Source: Sitta carolinensis
Taxonomy: Eukaryota; Chordata; Aves; Passeriformes; Sittidae
DNA: 64,000 bases
Direction of reading: 5' to 3'
Assembly (NCBI GenBank): GCA_032173965.1
Contig: CM063288.1
Location: 10,272,501-10,336,500 of the forward strand
Both the position numbers and the translations under genes were made by a program. Positions 62,476-64,000 of the stretch are shown piece after piece. Under the pieces are notes generated by a model. It was given only the letters and a program-made list of their open reading frames with translations. It did no database searches and was not told where the DNA came from. How positions within the stretch are numbered: position 1 is the first letter of the stretch; every line of letters starts with the position of its first letter.

Positions 62476-63380
62476 TGGGAGGGAATCAGCCAGCTGTGGA
62501 GAGCAAAGAGATGGTGGAGATCATGGTAAACTAACATTTGGTAGAACAAGTGGCTTCAAAAAGAACAGCAGTGTAACCAGAGTAGCTGAGGAAGAGCAGG
62601 AAGACGTCCGAGGCGTGCTGAAGAGGCGAGTGGAAACTCGGGAGCACACAGAGGAGAGCCTGAGGCAACAGGAAGCTGAACAACTTGATTTCCGTGATAT
62701 TTTAGGCAAGAAAGTCAGCACCAAAAGTTTTTCTGAGGAGGAACTGAAAGAAATCCCAGCCGAGCAAATGGACTTCCGAGCAAACCTGCAGCGGCAGGTC
62801 AAACCCAAGACCTTGTCAGAGGAGGAGAGGAAAGTCCATGCTCCCCAGCAGGTGGACTTCCGCTCTGTGCTGGCCAAGAAGGGCACCCCAAAAACCCCAT
62901 TGCCAGAGAAGGTGCCCCCTCCTAAACCTGCAGTTACAGATTTCAGGTCTGTACTGGGTGCCAAGAAAAAGCCACCTGCGGAGAATGGCAGTGCTGGCAC
63001 CCCTGCACCAAATGCTCGTGCCAACTCTGAAGCCCAGAATGCGACCCCCAATTCTCAAGCCCCTGTTGCCAAACCAGCAGTGAAAAAAGAGGAGAAGAAT
63101 GACAGAAACTGTGAACATGGGTGTGCAGTGGTGGATGGCGGAATAATTGGGAAAAAAGCTGAAAACAAAGCACCAGCAAGCAAAGCACCAGCAAGTAAAG
63201 CACCAGCAAGCAAAGGAACAGCACCCTCCTTTACAGAGAAGCTTCAGGATGCTCAAGTAGCTGATGGTGAAAAATTGGTCTTACAATGTCGGATTTCCTC
63301 TGATCCCCCTGCAGCTGTCACCTGGACTCTAGACAGCAAAGCCATCAAATCATCAAAGTCTATTGTCATCTCCCAAGAAG
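62476..63380 (+). CDS. MYLK: MYLK actin-binding exon and first half of Ig domain 7
   Basis: A large 905-nt exon between the acceptor TCGGATCATAG and the donor GTAAAT. It reads GRESASCGEQRDGG and LTFGRTSGFKK, then five actin-binding motifs: DVRGVL (62603), DFRDIL (62687), DFRANL (62771), DFRSVL (62855) and DFRSVL (62939), each exactly 84 bp after the last. A Pro/Ala/Lys-rich linker follows with a triple KAPAS repeat (63167-63211). Then comes TAPSFTEKLQDAQVADGEK, the start of Ig7, with LVLQCRISSDPP (first Cys) and AAVTWTLDSKAIKSSK (core Trp). The DFRxxL motifs tether the kinase to actin filaments: long isoform five, short isoform three, the latter starting at Met 62768. The exon ends in phase 1. 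The long open frames on the other strand and in other frames are shadows. Confidence 0.98.
62511..62534 (+). other. Possible uORF in the short-isoform leader
   Basis: If transcription starts near 62410, the first ATG met is 62511, which opens a seven-codon frame ending in TAA at 62532-62534, out of frame with the kinase. In the long transcript these bases are ordinary coding sequence. It could dampen translation of the short isoform. Confidence 0.35.
62768..62770 (+). other. MYLK: Start codon of the short smooth-muscle MLCK isoform
   Basis: The Met codon just before DFRANLQRQ is where smooth-muscle MLCK begins in chicken and mammals, so this ATG is the expected start here. Context is CAAATGG: G at +4 but C at -3, so only moderate. 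In the long isoform it is an internal Met (AEQMDFR). Confidence 0.85.
63167..63211 (+). repeat. MYLK: In-frame 15-bp tandem repeat coding KAPAS x3
   Basis: Three copies of AAAGCACCAGCAAGC, the second with T for the last C, followed by a partial copy (AAAGGAACAGCA). Each adds Lys-Ala-Pro-Ala-Ser to the linker before Ig7. It is in frame and so harmless; the same linker is also expanded by longer repeats in human MYLK. Confidence 0.95.
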
Positions 63381-64000
63381 GTAAATTAACTGCATTACAA
63401 GCCAGCTGGATGGTACCCTGTTATATCTGGCTCTTGATTAATAATATTTAGTTCATTAAAGGTAATGCAATATTTATGTAAGTCCTGTGCCAGTAACTAT
63501 TTCCAGATGCAGCTTTCTTGTTATTTCAGTGGAGTACACAAGGAACAGTATTGTTTTACATTTCTTGCAGATTCCCCTTTTACAGCCTGCAAATGTAAAT
63601 TTTATAAAGTTGAACTTCTTGCATTTTTAAATGCTGTTTACATTGCTAACACTGTTTAAGGAGCTGGTACATGAAGCTTATTTAAACTGAACTTTAAGGA
63701 CTTAGAACATTGAAAAACTAATATTATTGCTGGTTTACAAATTCTAATCGAATTCTTCTGTATGTTTAATATTTCAGATTTTTTATTGCAATAAGAAACA
63801 CAGAAACAAAGAGGGGTTTTATCATAGAAATAAATTACTACAACTACAAGTTAAGATCAGAGCTGAGAACAGTTTGTCAGTGTATTTAATGCCCCACCAC
63901 AGGTGCTTCTGTTGCCATTACAAGTGCTAAAATATTTGAACTCCACTGACTTGGTGACTTGTAACAGCTTCAAAAACATATAGAATTTGGTAGAAGTCCC
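63381..64000 (+). other. Start of the next MYLK intron
   Basis: AT-rich intron following the actin-binding exon; it runs off the window. The next exon should open with the rest of Ig7 in phase 1. I see no acceptor followed by that sequence before base 64000. Confidence 0.8.

Noticed and set aside
62521..63256. Minus-strand open frames of 176 and 146 codons opposite the actin-binding exon
   Set aside because: Shadows of a GC-rich coding exon; residues show no family resemblance.

Overview
The window is vertebrate and almost certainly avian nuclear DNA. It carries CR1 (bird LINE) fragments, AT-rich introns with GT-AG exons, and a protein that follows chicken MYLK (myosin light chain kinase) almost residue for residue as I recall that sequence. 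The CR1 wording looks like a neoavian bird, perhaps a songbird, but the species cannot be fixed by eye. There are no prokaryotic genes; nearly every open frame in the six-frame translation is chance or an antisense shadow.

The window covers the 5' two thirds of one gene, MYLK, on the + strand. I place fourteen coding exons: 13233-13440, 14962-15010, 17514-17679, 19560-19725, 22493-22529, 24347-24896, 26547-26750, 27809-27943, 35748-35900, 51979-52113, 52718-52915, 54100-54346, 62036-62116 and 62476-63380. All intron phases agree across junctions. Together they encode about 1,078 residues: the second half of Ig1, Ig2, a long linker, Ig3 to Ig6, the five-copy DxRxxL actin-binding region, and the first half of Ig7. 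The exon with the initiator of the long isoform and the first half of Ig1 was not found and probably lies upstream of base 1. The rest of Ig7, Ig8, the Fn3 domain, the kinase, the calmodulin-binding segment and the telokin domain lie beyond base 64000.

Layout: 1-13232 is upstream intron or 5' flank without recognisable exons. 13233-27943 is the exon-rich Ig1-Ig4 part. 27944-35747 is an intron with a roughly 65-copy 25-bp minisatellite, a CR1 fragment and a solo LTR. 35901-51978 is a 16-kb intron with two opposed CR1 fragments and an 18-bp TFAP2-like palindrome. 51979-54346 holds Ig5 and Ig6. 54347-62035 is a 7.7-kb intron whose 3' end carries a perfect CArG box. 62036-63380 holds the end of Ig6 and the actin-binding exon. 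The short smooth-muscle isoform start (Met at 62768) lies in that last exon, preceded by a second perfect CArG box and a TATA-like element, a plausible internal promoter.

Points most worth checking: (1) a one-base deletion in a C run at 24825-24828 that breaks the long-isoform frame in an otherwise intact gene; (2) the stop-free minisatellite whose sense strand resembles the U1 snRNA 5' end; (3) the internal CArG/TATA promoter; (4) replacement by Cys of the second of two Src-target tyrosines in Ig3; (5) the exact 84-bp periodicity of the five actin-binding motifs. I did not find a wholly new biological system.
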